40,759 nucleotides of DNA from an uncultured Pelagibacteraceae bacterium. Its GTDB lineage: Bacteria > Pseudomonadota > Alphaproteobacteria > Pelagibacterales > Pelagibacteraceae. The DNA is taken from contig CACKXA010000006.1 in assembly GCA_902604055.1 (NCBI GenBank), positions 1-40,759 on the forward strand. The letters run 5' to 3'. Positions 1 to 12,345 of the stretch are shown here, one piece after another. Position 1 is the first letter of the stretch, and each line of letters starts with the position of its first letter. A program made the position numbers and the translations under genes. The notes beneath the pieces were generated by a model. It was not told the DNA's origin, did no database searches, and worked only from the letters and a program-made list of their open reading frames with translations.

Positions 1-29
1 AATTTATTTACAGATTTATTATTTAACAT
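1..29 (-). CDS. mreD: probable mreD, first codons only (cut by window edge)
   Basis: An ATG at 27-29 on the minus strand directly abuts the mreC stop (TAA then ATG). It opens a frame reading M-L-N-N-K-S-V-N-K before the window ends. The assignment to mreD, the membrane partner of MreC in the elongasome, comes from the usual mreB-mreC-mreD order and the zero-spacing junction. Nine residues cannot identify a family on their own. Confidence 0.45.
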
Positions 30-878
30 TTAAAAACCCTCTTTATTTTTTTTTGATAAATCTATTTTGACAAATGAGAGTTGACTAGTTTCAGAAAAAA
101 GTTTTACTCCTCCATTTTCATCTGTCTTTCCAATGGGTGATCCAGGAGAAAAAATACCGTCTTTCCCTGAAGTAAAAACATCAACACCCTCCTCTATTTC
201 ATAACCTTCTGGAAGATATTCTAATAAAGGCCGAGTTCCTCCATTGCCTTTTAAAATTGCTTGTACCGTCTCATCTCCAAAAGTAACTGGGATCCTGCTG
301 TTTAAATCTGTTAAAAGTAAAACTCTTGAAGATAAATAATTTGTTTCCACGACTCTGCCAACTAAATATTCTTTATCAAGTACTGGCATACCTTTTAAAA
401 CACCTGACTTAGAACCCCTATTGGTTATGATTGATCTTAAATAGGGACTTTTTTTATCTATTAGCACTTTTGAAAGAATCATATTTTCTTTTTTAAGATA
501 AGATTCTTCAGACTCTAAAATTTTTTGTAAATTTTTATTTTGATTTGTTAGATATTCAACATTTAATTCTTTTGTTTTAAAAATTTCTAATTCTTCTTTT
601 AATCTTTCATTTTCTTTTTTTAGGCTCAATAAACCAGTAAGTTCTCCTGATGCTTTAGGAATAAACCTTAATGGAGATGATGCTACTAATGAAAGTCTGT
701 AAATACCATCATTGATAATAGATCTAACTGGTTTCATAAAAGTAAAACCATAAACATCTAGAAAAAAAATAATTGTAGCTATAATGATTAAAGATACTAA
801 AGAAAATTTTTGTGCTGCTCCTCTTTGCAAAAGAGCTGAACGAAACGCTATTCCAAAATCATCTCTACTAGAAGACAT
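30..878 (-). CDS. mreC: rod shape-determining protein MreC
   Basis: 282 aa, the usual MreC length. A short cytoplasmic N-terminus precedes one transmembrane segment at about residues 26-45. A Lys/Glu-rich coiled coil follows at about 83-130, then the beta-rich periplasmic domain with stretches such as GVLKGMPV and VGRVVE that are typical of the family. MreC connects cytoplasmic MreB filaments to the periplasmic wall-synthesis machinery. It lies 17 bp downstream of mreB on the same strand and abuts the putative mreD, so it belongs to an mreBCD operon. Nothing abnormal is seen. Confidence 0.95.
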   Translation of the reverse strand: MSSSRDDFGIAFRSALLQRGAAQKFSLVSLIIIATIIFFLDVYGFTFMKPVRSIINDGIYRLSLVASSPLRFIPKASGELTGLLSLKKENERLKEELEIFKTKELNVEYLTNQNKNLQKILESEESYLKKENMILSKVLIDKKSPYLRSIITNRGSKSGVLKGMPVLDKEYLVGRVVETNYLSSRVLLLTDLNSRIPVTFGDETVQAILKGNGGTRPLLEYLPEGYEIEEGVDVFTSGKDGIFSPGSPIGKTDENGGVKLFSETSQLSFVKIDLSKKNKEGF

Positions 879-895
879 TTATCTCTTTAGAAAAA

Positions 896-3500
<2,605 letters not shown>

Positions 3501-3513
3501 ATACTAAATAAGC

Positions 3514-3541
3514 ATATTACAAGTAAAACGAGAATATGCAA
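3514..3541 (-). promoter_or_regulatory. candidate sigma-70-type promoter of leuA
   Basis: On the minus strand TTGCAT (3536-3541) and TAATAT (3514-3519) are separated by 16 bp. The predicted transcript start lies only a few bases before the leuA ATG at 3500, so the mRNA would be leaderless or nearly so. Such hexamers arise easily in AT-rich DNA, so this is suggestive only. Confidence 0.3.
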
Positions 3542-3583
3542 ATATTTATACAAAAATCACTTTATTTTTTTGATCAGAATGGG

Positions 3584-4615
<1,032 letters not shown>

Positions 4616-5164
4616 TTAATTGAATATCTTTGCCCCTTTTGTCATTGCTACTGCACCTGTTCTAGAAGTGCTTATAAGTCCTAATCTTTTTAAATCAAGC
4701 GCTAATTTATCAATCTCAGCTCTTAGTGCTGTAACTTGTATTACGAAAGATTTTTTTGTTTTATCTAAAACAATTGGGTTAAATTTTTTACAAATTTTTT
4801 TTATTTTTTCTTGTTTCGCTGAATTTGCAAGCATTTTAAATAAAGCAAGTTCTCTAAATAAAATATCTTTTTCTCCTCGTTTGAAGTCTGCAACTTTATG
4901 AACAGGGACAAGTTTTTTTAACTGTAAATTTATCTGCTCTATTACTTGTGGTGTTCCCTCAGTTACAATTGTAATTCTTGATATATGTTTCTTTTTATCT
5001 ACTTCGGCTACCGCTAAAGACTCAATATTATATCCTCTTCCAGAAAATAGACCTACTACTCTTGCAAGTACTCCAGCTTCGTTATCCACCCAAATTACTA
5101 TTATGTGGCGTTCTAATTTTCCAATTTTTCCTGGAATACTATATGCGGACTTTGATTTAGACAT
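4616..5164 (-). CDS. ilvN: acetolactate synthase small (regulatory) subunit
   Basis: 182 aa. An ACT domain begins near residue 19 (HIIVIWVDNEAGVLARVVGLFSGRGYNIESL), where branched-chain amino acids bind for feedback control. A second C-terminal ACT-like domain of the IlvN/IlvH family follows. Its ATG shares one base with the ilvB stop (TAATG), which indicates translational coupling and a fixed ratio of large to small subunit. The length fits the IlvH-type small subunit rather than the very short E. coli IlvN. Confidence 0.95.
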   Translation of the reverse strand: MSKSKSAYSIPGKIGKLERHIIVIWVDNEAGVLARVVGLFSGRGYNIESLAVAEVDKKKHISRITIVTEGTPQVIEQINLQLKKLVPVHKVADFKRGEKDILFRELALFKMLANSAKQEKIKKICKKFNPIVLDKTKKSFVIQVTALRAEIDKLALDLKRLGLISTSRTGAVAMTKGAKIFN

Positions 5165-6930
5165 TAAACTAACACCTTTCCTTCGTCCGAGATTTCTTCC
5201 TCTTCTTCTGGTCCTAATATCATTTGATTATGGGGTTTTCCTGAAGGTATCATTGGAAAACAATTTTCAGATTTATCTACAACACAATCAAATATCACAG
5301 GCCTTTGCACATCAATCATTTCTTTAATCTTTTTGTCCAATTCATCTGGCGTTTTGGCTCTAATTCCAACGCAACCATAAGACTCAGCTAATTTTACAAA
5401 ATCAGGAAGTGCTGCTGTATAACTTTCTGAGTAATTCTTTTCATGCAAAAGTTCCTGCCATTGTCTTACCATGCCCATATATTCATTATTCAAGATAAAT
5501 ATTTTTATAGGTAACTTGTACTGAACTGCAGTCGACATTTCTTGCATGGTCATTAAGACAGATGCTTCACCAGCTATATCAACTACTAATTTCCCAGGAT
5601 TTGCTATTTGAACACCAATCGCTGCTGGAAGACCATAACCCATGGTTCCTAGTCCGCCAGAAGTCATCCAACGATTAGGTTTATTAAATTTATAATGTTG
5701 AGCTGCCCACATTTGATGCTGACCAACTTCGGTAGTAATAAAAGTATCTTGCCCTTTTGTTAATTCATATAATCTTTGGACAGCATGTTGAGGCTTTATT
5801 ATTTTATCACTATTAATAAAATTAAGAGATTTTTTTTCCCTCCACTTGTCAATTTGTTCCCACCAATTAGATGTTTTTTGCTTATTAGAATTTGAAAAGT
5901 TTTTATTTTTTTCTTTAAATCTTTTAATTAAACTTTTTAAAAGTGTTGAAACATCACTTATTATAGCTAAATCAACTTTAATATTTTTTCCTATTGAAGA
6001 TGGATCTATATCAACATGTATTTTTTTTGATCCAGGTGAAAACTCGTCAACCTTTCCAGTAATTCTATCATCGAACCTTGCTCCAATATTTATCATTAGA
6101 TCACAATCGTGCATTGCATTGTTTGCTTCGAAAGTACCATGCATTCCCAACATTCCTAAAAATTGTGGATCATCTCCAGGATAAGCACCTAACCCTTGTA
6201 AAGTAGAAGTAATAGGAAAGCCTGTTAGAGAAACTAACTCTCTTAAATATTTACTTGCGTCTGGACCAGAGTTTATAACTCCACCACCTGTATAAAAAAT
6301 TGGCTTAGATGATTTTTTTATTAAATCAATAAATTTATCTAATTCTTTATTAGATAACTTGTGTGCGGCTCTACCATTAAGTTTTTTCTTTAGAGTATTT
6401 TTTGTAAATTTGTATTTACCTTTTTTGAATTGTATATCTTTAGGAATATCAACTAAAACTGGACCTGGCCTTCCTGTAGTGGCAACTTCAAAAGCTAAAT
6501 GTAAAACTCTAGATAGGTCATTAACATCTTTCACTAACCAATTATGTTTTGTACATGGACGAGTAATACCTGTCGTATCACATTCTTGAAATGCATCTGT
6601 TCCAATTAAATGAGTTGGTACCTGTCCTGAAATACATACTAACGGAACAGAGTCCATATAAGCATCTGTCAAAGCTGTTACTGCATTAGTTGCTCCTGGT
6701 CCAGAAGTTACAAGTAGCACTCCTGGTTTTCCACTTGATCTAGCATATCCCTCTGCAGCATGACCAGCTCCTTGTTCATGTCGTGCTAAAATATGTTTAA
6801 TAGATTTATGATTTTTTAATTCGTCATAAATTGGAAGCACTGCACCTCCTGGATAACCAAAAATATATTCGACTTTTTGATCCTCTAATGCTTTAAAAAC
6901 TATTTCTGCTCCACTAATTAATTTAGGCAT
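5164..6930 (-). CDS. ilvB: acetolactate synthase large (catalytic) subunit
   Basis: 588 aa, full length. It carries the thiamine-diphosphate domains in order: the Pyr domain with the activating Glu in the HEQGAGHAAEGYAR segment (Glu about residue 52), a central FAD/Rossmann-like domain, and the PP domain with the diphosphate/Mg motif. It makes acetolactate (or acetohydroxybutyrate) from pyruvate, the first common step of valine, leucine and isoleucine synthesis. One oddity is that the Mg-binding motif reads G-E-A-S, with Glu at residue 455 where the family normally has Asp. A plausible promoter sits directly before the start codon. Confidence 0.96.
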   Translation of the reverse strand: MPKLISGAEIVFKALEDQKVEYIFGYPGGAVLPIYDELKNHKSIKHILARHEQGAGHAAEGYARSSGKPGVLLVTSGPGATNAVTALTDAYMDSVPLVCISGQVPTHLIGTDAFQECDTTGITRPCTKHNWLVKDVNDLSRVLHLAFEVATTGRPGPVLVDIPKDIQFKKGKYKFTKNTLKKKLNGRAAHKLSNKELDKFIDLIKKSSKPIFYTGGGVINSGPDASKYLRELVSLTGFPITSTLQGLGAYPGDDPQFLGMLGMHGTFEANNAMHDCDLMINIGARFDDRITGKVDEFSPGSKKIHVDIDPSSIGKNIKVDLAIISDVSTLLKSLIKRFKEKNKNFSNSNKQKTSNWWEQIDKWREKKSLNFINSDKIIKPQHAVQRLYELTKGQDTFITTEVGQHQMWAAQHYKFNKPNRWMTSGGLGTMGYGLPAAIGVQIANPGKLVVDIAGEASVLMTMQEMSTAVQYKLPIKIFILNNEYMGMVRQWQELLHEKNYSESYTAALPDFVKLAESYGCVGIRAKTPDELDKKIKEMIDVQRPVIFDCVVDKSENCFPMIPSGKPHNQMILGPEEEEEISDEGKVLV

Positions 6931-6936
6931 AGATAC

Positions 6937-6964
6937 AATCTAGCCTAGAAAAACTTCCCGTCAA
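6937..6964 (-). promoter_or_regulatory. candidate promoter of the ilvBNC operon
   Basis: Minus-strand TTGACG (6959-6964, five of six matches to the -35 consensus) and TAGATT (6937-6942) are spaced by 16 bp, just after the miaA stop. The expected transcript start falls at or next to the ilvB ATG (6930), and no Shine-Dalgarno sequence is seen there. This suggests a leaderless transcript. Confidence 0.4.
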
Positions 6965-6967
6965 GTT

Positions 6968-7885
6968 TTAGCTTATAACTTTTAATGTTTTTTTTAAAAG
7001 TACAGTAAAGTCTTTAGAATAAAGCTTGTTCCAGTTCTTCATATGGCCTCTCGCCCAAGTATTCTGCCTTTTGGCATATTGCCTTGTTTTAATGTTAATG
7101 AGTTCTTTACATTTATCCAAATTGATATTTTCCATTAAGTAATCATTTATTTCTCTTACCCCAATCAATTTATTGGCTGAAAGGGACTTGTTTAATTTCA
7201 ATAAATTAAATTTTTTTACTTCATCGACACAATTTTTACTAAACATTTTTTCAGTTCTAGATGAAATTTTTTTTAATAATTCATCTCTAGGTATATCTAT
7301 AAAAATTTTATTTATTTCATAACCTGAAAATTCAAATTTTGTGTTTGAAATCCAATCAAATAAAGATTTTTTTGTTTTAATATAAACCTCGTAAGCTCTT
7401 TGAGATCTTTGGGAGTCAGTTGATAAAATTTTGTCTTTTGATTTTGGATCAATCTTTATTAGTTCTTTATAAAATTTTTTATACCCCAGATTTTTGAAAA
7501 GATTTCTTGTTTTTTTCCTAGTATTCTTATCTATAGCGGGTATTTTACTTATACCTTTAGTTATTGTGTTAAAATATAAACCAGTACCACCAACTATTAT
7601 TGGAATTTTTTTCTTTTTGTGACAGTTGGCTATCTTTGTTTTAGCTAAATTAAGCCATTCACCTGCGGAAAAATGTTTCTGCACTGATATAAAACCATAT
7701 AGATGATGTTTAACTTTTTTTACTTCTTGTTTATCAGGTCTTGATGATAAAATTGAAAATTCTTTGTATGCCTGCATGCTGTCAGCATTTATTATTTCTC
7801 CGTTCAGCTTTTTAGCTAAATGAATTGCTAACTTTGATTTACCTGATGCAGTAGGGCCTGCTAAGAGAATTATTTGTTTTAACAA
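6968..7885 (-). CDS. miaA: tRNA dimethylallyltransferase MiaA
   Basis: 305 aa, normal MiaA length. It opens with the P-loop LLAGPTASGKSKLA (residues 7-20), followed by the substrate-contact segment INADSMQAYKEF and the IPIIVGGTGLYF motif, all diagnostic of the family. It adds the dimethylallyl group to N6 of A37 in tRNAs that read codons starting with U. Its start lies one base after the degP stop, so it is probably the last gene of the hflK-hflC-DUF2065-degP-miaA run. In gammaproteobacteria miaA also lies near hflKC. Confidence 0.96.
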   Translation of the reverse strand: MLKQIILLAGPTASGKSKLAIHLAKKLNGEIINADSMQAYKEFSILSSRPDKQEVKKVKHHLYGFISVQKHFSAGEWLNLAKTKIANCHKKKKIPIIVGGTGLYFNTITKGISKIPAIDKNTRKKTRNLFKNLGYKKFYKELIKIDPKSKDKILSTDSQRSQRAYEVYIKTKKSLFDWISNTKFEFSGYEINKIFIDIPRDELLKKISSRTEKMFSKNCVDEVKKFNLLKLNKSLSANKLIGVREINDYLMENINLDKCKELINIKTRQYAKRQNTWARGHMKNWNKLYSKDFTVLLKKTLKVIS

Positions 7886-7886
7886 T

Positions 7887-9293
7887 TTAATTTATTTTAA
7901 CACCTAAATATCTTCTTCTATTATTATTATCTATAATAGAAAGTAGTAAATTTTTATCACCTTTTTTAATTGCCTTATCTACAACATCTTTTAAATCTGA
8001 AGTTTTGGAAATAGAGGTTTTTTTTGCTTCGATTATAATATCATTTATATTTAATAATCCTTTCAAAGGACTTTTATTAGAAATTTCAGTTATCACCACT
8101 CCTTTTGTTATCTTTAGTTTCCTTGAGGAGATATCATCTTTATTTAAATCTCTTACACTAATCTTTAATTTTTCAATTTCTACTTCCTCTGTTTTTTTTT
8201 TCTTAGATTTCTTTTCTTTAAACTCTTCAGATGACTCGAGTCTTCCCAGTTTTAATGTTTTTGAAATAAGTTTTTTGTCTCGCCAGATTTTAAGTTTTAC
8301 ATTTTTTCCAACTTTTGTATTAGCAACTACTTTTGGCAAAGTCCTCATCGTATCTATTTTTTTTTCGTCAAATTCTAAAATTATATCACCAGCTTTTATT
8401 CCAGCTTTATCTGCAGGGCTTTTTTCTCCGACACTAGCTACAAGAGCTCCTTCGGGAGTTTTAAGTTCTACAGCCTCAGCGATTTCTTTTGTAACTTCTT
8501 GAATTCGAACACCTAACCATCCTCTTCTTGTTTCACCAAAATCTATTAGTTGGTCAATCACTTTGGATGCAGCATTTGCTGGAATAGCAAAACCAATTCC
8601 TATAGAACCTGATCTGCCTGGAGCAATTATAGCAGTGTTTATTCCAATAACTTTTCCTTTTAAATTAAATAAAGGTCCGCCTGAATTACCTTGATTGATT
8701 GATGCATCGGTTTGAATAAAATCATCATACCTAGTCATTCCTATATCTCTATTTCTTGCAGATACTATTCCAGAAGTCACGGTTCCTCCTAATCCAAAAG
8801 GGTTACCTATTGCAACTACCCAGTCACCTACTCTTGCTTGGTCTGAGTCGCCAAATCCCACTGGAGAAAATTTATCAGTAGTTTGCATTTTAAGGACAGC
8901 AATATCCATGTAAGGATCTGCTCCAATTACTTTTGCCTTATATTCTTTTGAGTTTACTTTCACTAAAATATCATCGGCGCCCGCAATTACATGGTTATTT
9001 GTTATTACGGTACCGTTTTCTTTTATAATAAATCCTGAGCCTAAGGATGAAGCTTTTCTTTCTGTTGGTCTCTGAAAATCTTTAAACATTTCCTCAAATG
9101 GCGAACCAGGCGGAAATTCAAATGGAAACTGATTAGATGTTGTTTTGACAGTTTGGGTGGTTGAAATATTCACTACAGATGGCATTAACTTCTCCGCTAA
9201 ATCTGCAAAAGATTCTGGAACTGCTCTAACACTAGTTAAAGGAATAGTATTTAAAATTAAAAATATAAAAAATATCTTCTTGAATAATTTCAT
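7887..9293 (-). CDS. degP: periplasmic serine protease, Do/DegP family
   Basis: 468 aa. An N-terminal hydrophobic signal segment (residues 4-24, ending near SVRA) precedes a trypsin-like domain. The catalytic triad is visible as His101 (ITNNHVIAG), Asp130 (DIAVLKM) and Ser204 (QGNSGGPL). Two PDZ domains follow: one at about 255-350 (WLGVRIQEV, GIKAGDIILEF), and a second degenerate one after a Lys/Glu-rich linker, ending in RRYLGVKIN. It degrades or refolds misfolded envelope proteins. Its ATG abuts the stop of the DUF2065 gene. Confidence 0.93.
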   Translation of the reverse strand: MKLFKKIFFIFLILNTIPLTSVRAVPESFADLAEKLMPSVVNISTTQTVKTTSNQFPFEFPPGSPFEEMFKDFQRPTERKASSLGSGFIIKENGTVITNNHVIAGADDILVKVNSKEYKAKVIGADPYMDIAVLKMQTTDKFSPVGFGDSDQARVGDWVVAIGNPFGLGGTVTSGIVSARNRDIGMTRYDDFIQTDASINQGNSGGPLFNLKGKVIGINTAIIAPGRSGSIGIGFAIPANAASKVIDQLIDFGETRRGWLGVRIQEVTKEIAEAVELKTPEGALVASVGEKSPADKAGIKAGDIILEFDEKKIDTMRTLPKVVANTKVGKNVKLKIWRDKKLISKTLKLGRLESSEEFKEKKSKKKKTEEVEIEKLKISVRDLNKDDISSRKLKITKGVVITEISNKSPLKGLLNINDIIIEAKKTSISKTSDLKDVVDKAIKKGDKNLLLSIIDNNNRRRYLGVKIN

Positions 9294-9479
9294 TTAACTT
9301 TTTATATACCAAATTATTAAAAATCCTATAATCAAGAATGTAACACCAAAAGTTCTTAGTGTATTTGTTGAGGTATTCTTAATTAATTCAAGCATATTTT
9401 TAACTCTTGACGGAAAAATGGCAAGCAACAATCCCTCGACAAAAAAAACTAAGCCGATTGCTGTAATTATTTCGCTCAT
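9294..9479 (-). CDS. small membrane protein, DUF2065 (YjeT-like)
   Basis: 61 aa with two hydrophobic helices (about residues 4-22 and 40-58) separated by a basic loop containing PSRVK. Size, the opening I-x-A-I-G-L-V-F-F-V-E-G and the position after hflKC match the DUF2065/YjeT family, which neighbours hflC in many proteobacteria. The function is not established. It is probably an inner-membrane accessory of the HflKC/protease group, an inference from neighbours only. It lies 12 bp after hflC and abuts degP. Confidence 0.8.
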   Translation of the reverse strand: MSEIITAIGLVFFVEGLLLAIFPSRVKNMLELIKNTSTNTLRTFGVTFLIIGFLIIWYIKS

Positions 9480-9491
9480 TGACGAGCTAAA

Positions 9492-10370
9492 CTATCTCTT
9501 TTTAAGAGCTGGATTAGCAGATTTTCCAAAGAATTTAAAAAATTCACTATCAGGAGATAATACTAAAGATGTTTCGCCACCTATTAGAGCTTTTTCGTAA
9601 GCTTGCATGGCTCTATAAAATGCAAAAAATTGGGGGTCTCGGCCAAATGCGTCTGCAAATATTTTATTTCTTTTACCATCTCCCTCACCTTTCATAATCT
9701 CAGATTTTTTATTTGCTTCAGCTAATAAAACTGTAACATCTTTGTCTGCAGTCGATCTGATTTTCTGTGCGATCTCTGCTCCCTGAGCTCTAAATTCTTT
9801 TGCTTCTCTTTCCCTTTCAGTTTGCATTCTTTTATAAATCGCTTCACTATTCGCTTGAGGTAGGTCAGCTCTTTTAATTCTCACGTCAACTATTTCTATT
9901 CCAAAATTCTTAGCTTCATTATTGACATCGTTTTGAATGATTGACATTTGTTTTGTTCTATCAGTAGATAGAAGTGTTGCTAATTCTTGCGTTCCTAATA
10001 CACCTCTTATTCTTGAATTTATAATTGTAGATAATCTTGATCTGGCAACTCTTTCATTTCCAACTGAAATATAAAATTTTAATGGATCAACAATCTTAAA
10101 TCTTGCGATAGCATCAACGATCAATCTTTTTTGATCTGCAGCTATAACTTCTTCTGGTGCGTTATCTAAATTTAATATTCTACGGTCCAAATAAACTACG
10201 TTTTGAATAAAAGGCAATTTAAAGTTTAGTCCTGCTTTAGTTATGATTTTTTTAGGATCACCAAACTGCAGAACTATTGCCTGGCTAATTTCTTGTACAA
10301 TAAATAAACATTGAAATAAGGTTACTCCAATAATTATTATAGCTGGAATTAAAAATTTACCTGATCTCAT
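9492..10370 (-). CDS. hflC: membrane protease modulator HflC
   Basis: 292 aa. One N-terminal membrane anchor (residues 6-26) is followed by an SPFH/band-7 domain (AIVLQFGDPKKIITKAGLNFKLP onwards) and a long charged helix rich in Ala/Glu/Arg/Lys. The extended YKRMQTEREREAKEFRAQG segment is characteristic of HflC. HflC and HflK form a periplasm-facing cage around FtsH and modulate its proteolysis. Its ATG overlaps the hflK stop by one base, so the pair is translationally coupled. Confidence 0.95.
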   Translation of the reverse strand: MRSGKFLIPAIIIIGVTLFQCLFIVQEISQAIVLQFGDPKKIITKAGLNFKLPFIQNVVYLDRRILNLDNAPEEVIAADQKRLIVDAIARFKIVDPLKFYISVGNERVARSRLSTIINSRIRGVLGTQELATLLSTDRTKQMSIIQNDVNNEAKNFGIEIVDVRIKRADLPQANSEAIYKRMQTEREREAKEFRAQGAEIAQKIRSTADKDVTVLLAEANKKSEIMKGEGDGKRNKIFADAFGRDPQFFAFYRAMQAYEKALIGGETSLVLSPDSEFFKFFGKSANPALKKR

Positions 10371-11473
10371 TAATTGCTACTCCCTGATTTTTTAAGTTCT
10401 GGTAATGGTAAATACGGTACTACACCAGAGCCTGATTCTTTGTCTATGATTACCTTGTCTATGTCAGCTAAAACTTTTTCCATTGTTTCTAAATACATTC
10501 TTTCTTGAGTAACTTGTTTGGCATTTTTATATTCATTGTAAATTGCTAAAAATCTACTTGCTTCACCTTCTGCTTTGGCAACTACCTCTTTTTTATATGC
10601 TTCGGCTTGTTGTAAAACCTGTTCTGCTTCACCCCGAGCTCTTGGAATTACATCGTTAGCATAAGCCTCTGCCTCATTTTTTGATCTTTCTCTATCCGCT
10701 CTTGCTGCTTGAACATCTCTAAACGCGTCTATAACTTGTGCTGGCGGGTCAGCTTGTTGAGTTTGAACTTGAGTAATCTGAATTCCAGAATTGTATTCAT
10801 CTAAAATTTGTTGTGTAATTTCCTGAACTTCAACCTCAATATTTGATCTTCCTTCAGTTAAAATTGTTTGGATTTCATTTTTTGCTATAACTTCTCTCAT
10901 TGCAGTTTCAGATGTTGCTTTAACTGTCTCAACTGGACTTTGAATATTAAATAAGAATTTACCTGCATCTTTGATTACCCAAAAAACTGAGTAATTTATA
11001 TCAACAATATTTTCGTCCCCAGTTAACATTAAGCTTTCTTCTGGAACATTGCCAACTCCTGATGATCTACCGGTATCACTAGCTGGTCTAAAGCCTACAT
11101 CAACCCTATTAACTTTTGTAACTTTTGGAGTAAGAACTCTCTCGAAAGGCATTGGAAAATGGTAATGTAAACCTGGTTGTGTTGTGTTAATAAATTTACC
11201 AAATCTTAAAACTACTCCTTGTTCATCTGGTAACACTCTGTAAAGACCGCTTGCTATGTAAAGGACTAGTATGATCATAAGACCATAAACTATAGGTTTA
11301 GAGCCTCCTGATTTTCCGCCAGAGAATTTGTTTATAGTTTTTTGGAAATTCTTAATCACGTCATCTAAATTCGGAGGTTCTCGTCTTGTGCCTGAACCAT
11401 TCCCATCAGAGCTTCCTCCAGGTGAAGAACCCCATGGTGACTGATTTTTGAAGATTTTATCTTTAAAACTCAT
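10370..11473 (-). CDS. hflK: membrane protease modulator HflK
   Basis: 367 aa. The cytoplasmic N-terminus is rich in Gly, Ser and Asn (typical of HflK), followed by a transmembrane helix at about 63-82, an SPFH domain (VLPDEQGVVLRFGKFINT onwards) and a long helix with the family segment VQAARADRERSKNEAEAYAN. It is the partner of HflC in the FtsH-associated complex. It is the first gene of a five-gene minus-strand run and is divergent from mrp, sharing a 77-bp control region. Confidence 0.96.
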   Translation of the reverse strand: MSFKDKIFKNQSPWGSSPGGSSDGNGSGTRREPPNLDDVIKNFQKTINKFSGGKSGGSKPIVYGLMIILVLYIASGLYRVLPDEQGVVLRFGKFINTTQPGLHYHFPMPFERVLTPKVTKVNRVDVGFRPASDTGRSSGVGNVPEESLMLTGDENIVDINYSVFWVIKDAGKFLFNIQSPVETVKATSETAMREVIAKNEIQTILTEGRSNIEVEVQEITQQILDEYNSGIQITQVQTQQADPPAQVIDAFRDVQAARADRERSKNEAEAYANDVIPRARGEAEQVLQQAEAYKKEVVAKAEGEASRFLAIYNEYKNAKQVTQERMYLETMEKVLADIDKVIIDKESGSGVVPYLPLPELKKSGSSN

Positions 11474-11550
11474 GACACTTTATATAGTGACTTTTTGTAC
11501 AAAAACAAGTTAAGTAATAGCGATATTATGACCAATATAACAATAAAACT

Positions 11551-12345
11551 ATGAGTCAAAAACCACCTCCAAAGCAGTTTGTTAAAACACCAATTAATGG
11601 AACTAAATTTACCTTATTAATTTCAAGTGCCAAAGGTGGGGTAGGTAAATCGACTGTAGCTGTCAATCTAGCTTTTGCTTTACAAAACCTAGGGCTTAAA
11701 ATTGGAATTTTAGATGCTGATGTTTATGGCCCATCTTTACCTAAATTAATCAATTTAAATGAAAAACCAAAAAGTGAAGATGGTAAAGCTATGAAGCCTG
11801 TTGAAAAATTTGAAGCTCAATGTATGTCTATGGGCTTTTTAGTTGATGAACAAACACCAATGATTTGGAGAGGCCCTATGGTTATCAGTGCTATTAAAAC
11901 TATGACGCAAAAAGTTTTATGGAAAGATAGAGATGTCATCGTAATCGATATGCCTCCTGGCACTGGAGATACTCAATTAACATTCGCACAAGAAGTAAAA
12001 GTAGATGGTGCAATAATTGTTTCAACTCCACAAGATTTAGCTTTATTGGACGTTAAAAGAGGAATTCAAATGTTTGATAAGACGGGTGTTAAGATCTTAG
12101 GCTTAATAGATAATATGAGTTTCTTTAAAGGAGATGATGGCAAAAAATATAAAATTTTTGGTGAAGGAGGAGTAGAAAAAACTGCAAAAGAATTTAATAA
12201 AGAATTCTTAGGTCACCTTCCTTTGCATCAAGATTTAAGAAATTCTGCAGATATTGGAGATCCATTAACCCATTCTCAACCAGATCACGAAGTTTCAAAA
12301 TTATTTAGTAAAATTGCTGAAAAAATTAAACAATCTTTTCTTTAA
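11551..12345 (+). CDS. mrp: Mrp/ApbC-type P-loop ATPase, iron-sulfur carrier
   Basis: 264 aa. The deviant Walker [11 protein letters not shown] lies at about residues 27-36, followed by [13 protein letters not shown] and the Walker B-like [12 protein letters not shown], both diagnostic of Mrp/NBP35 ATPases. The protein is shorter than E. coli Mrp because it lacks the N-terminal MIP18/DUF59 domain. The C-terminal CxxC that binds the bridging cluster in canonical Mrp is not evident either: after the GLIDNMSFF motif the expected Cys pair is replaced by FKGDDGKKY. Its Fe-S role is therefore less certain than the family name implies. It ends 20 bp inside the 3' end of thyX. Confidence 0.88.
   Translation: MSQKPPPKQFVKTPINGTKFTLLISSAKGGVGKSTVAVNLAFALQNLGLKIGILDADVYGPSLPKLINLNEKPKSEDGKAMKPVEKFEAQCMSMGFLVDEQTPMIWRGPMVISAIKTMTQKVLWKDRDVIVIDMPPGTGDTQLTFAQEVKVDGAIIVSTPQDLALLDVKRGIQMFDKTGVKILGLIDNMSFFKGDDGKKYKIFGEGGVEKTAKEFNKEFLGHLPLHQDLRNSADIGDPLTHSQPDHEVSKLFSKIAEKIKQSFL

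Noticed and set aside
3501-3583. Riboswitch or leader peptide before leuA or ilvB
   Set aside because: The gaps are too short and AT-rich, without a conserved aptamer-like core or Leu/Val/Ile-rich mini-frame.
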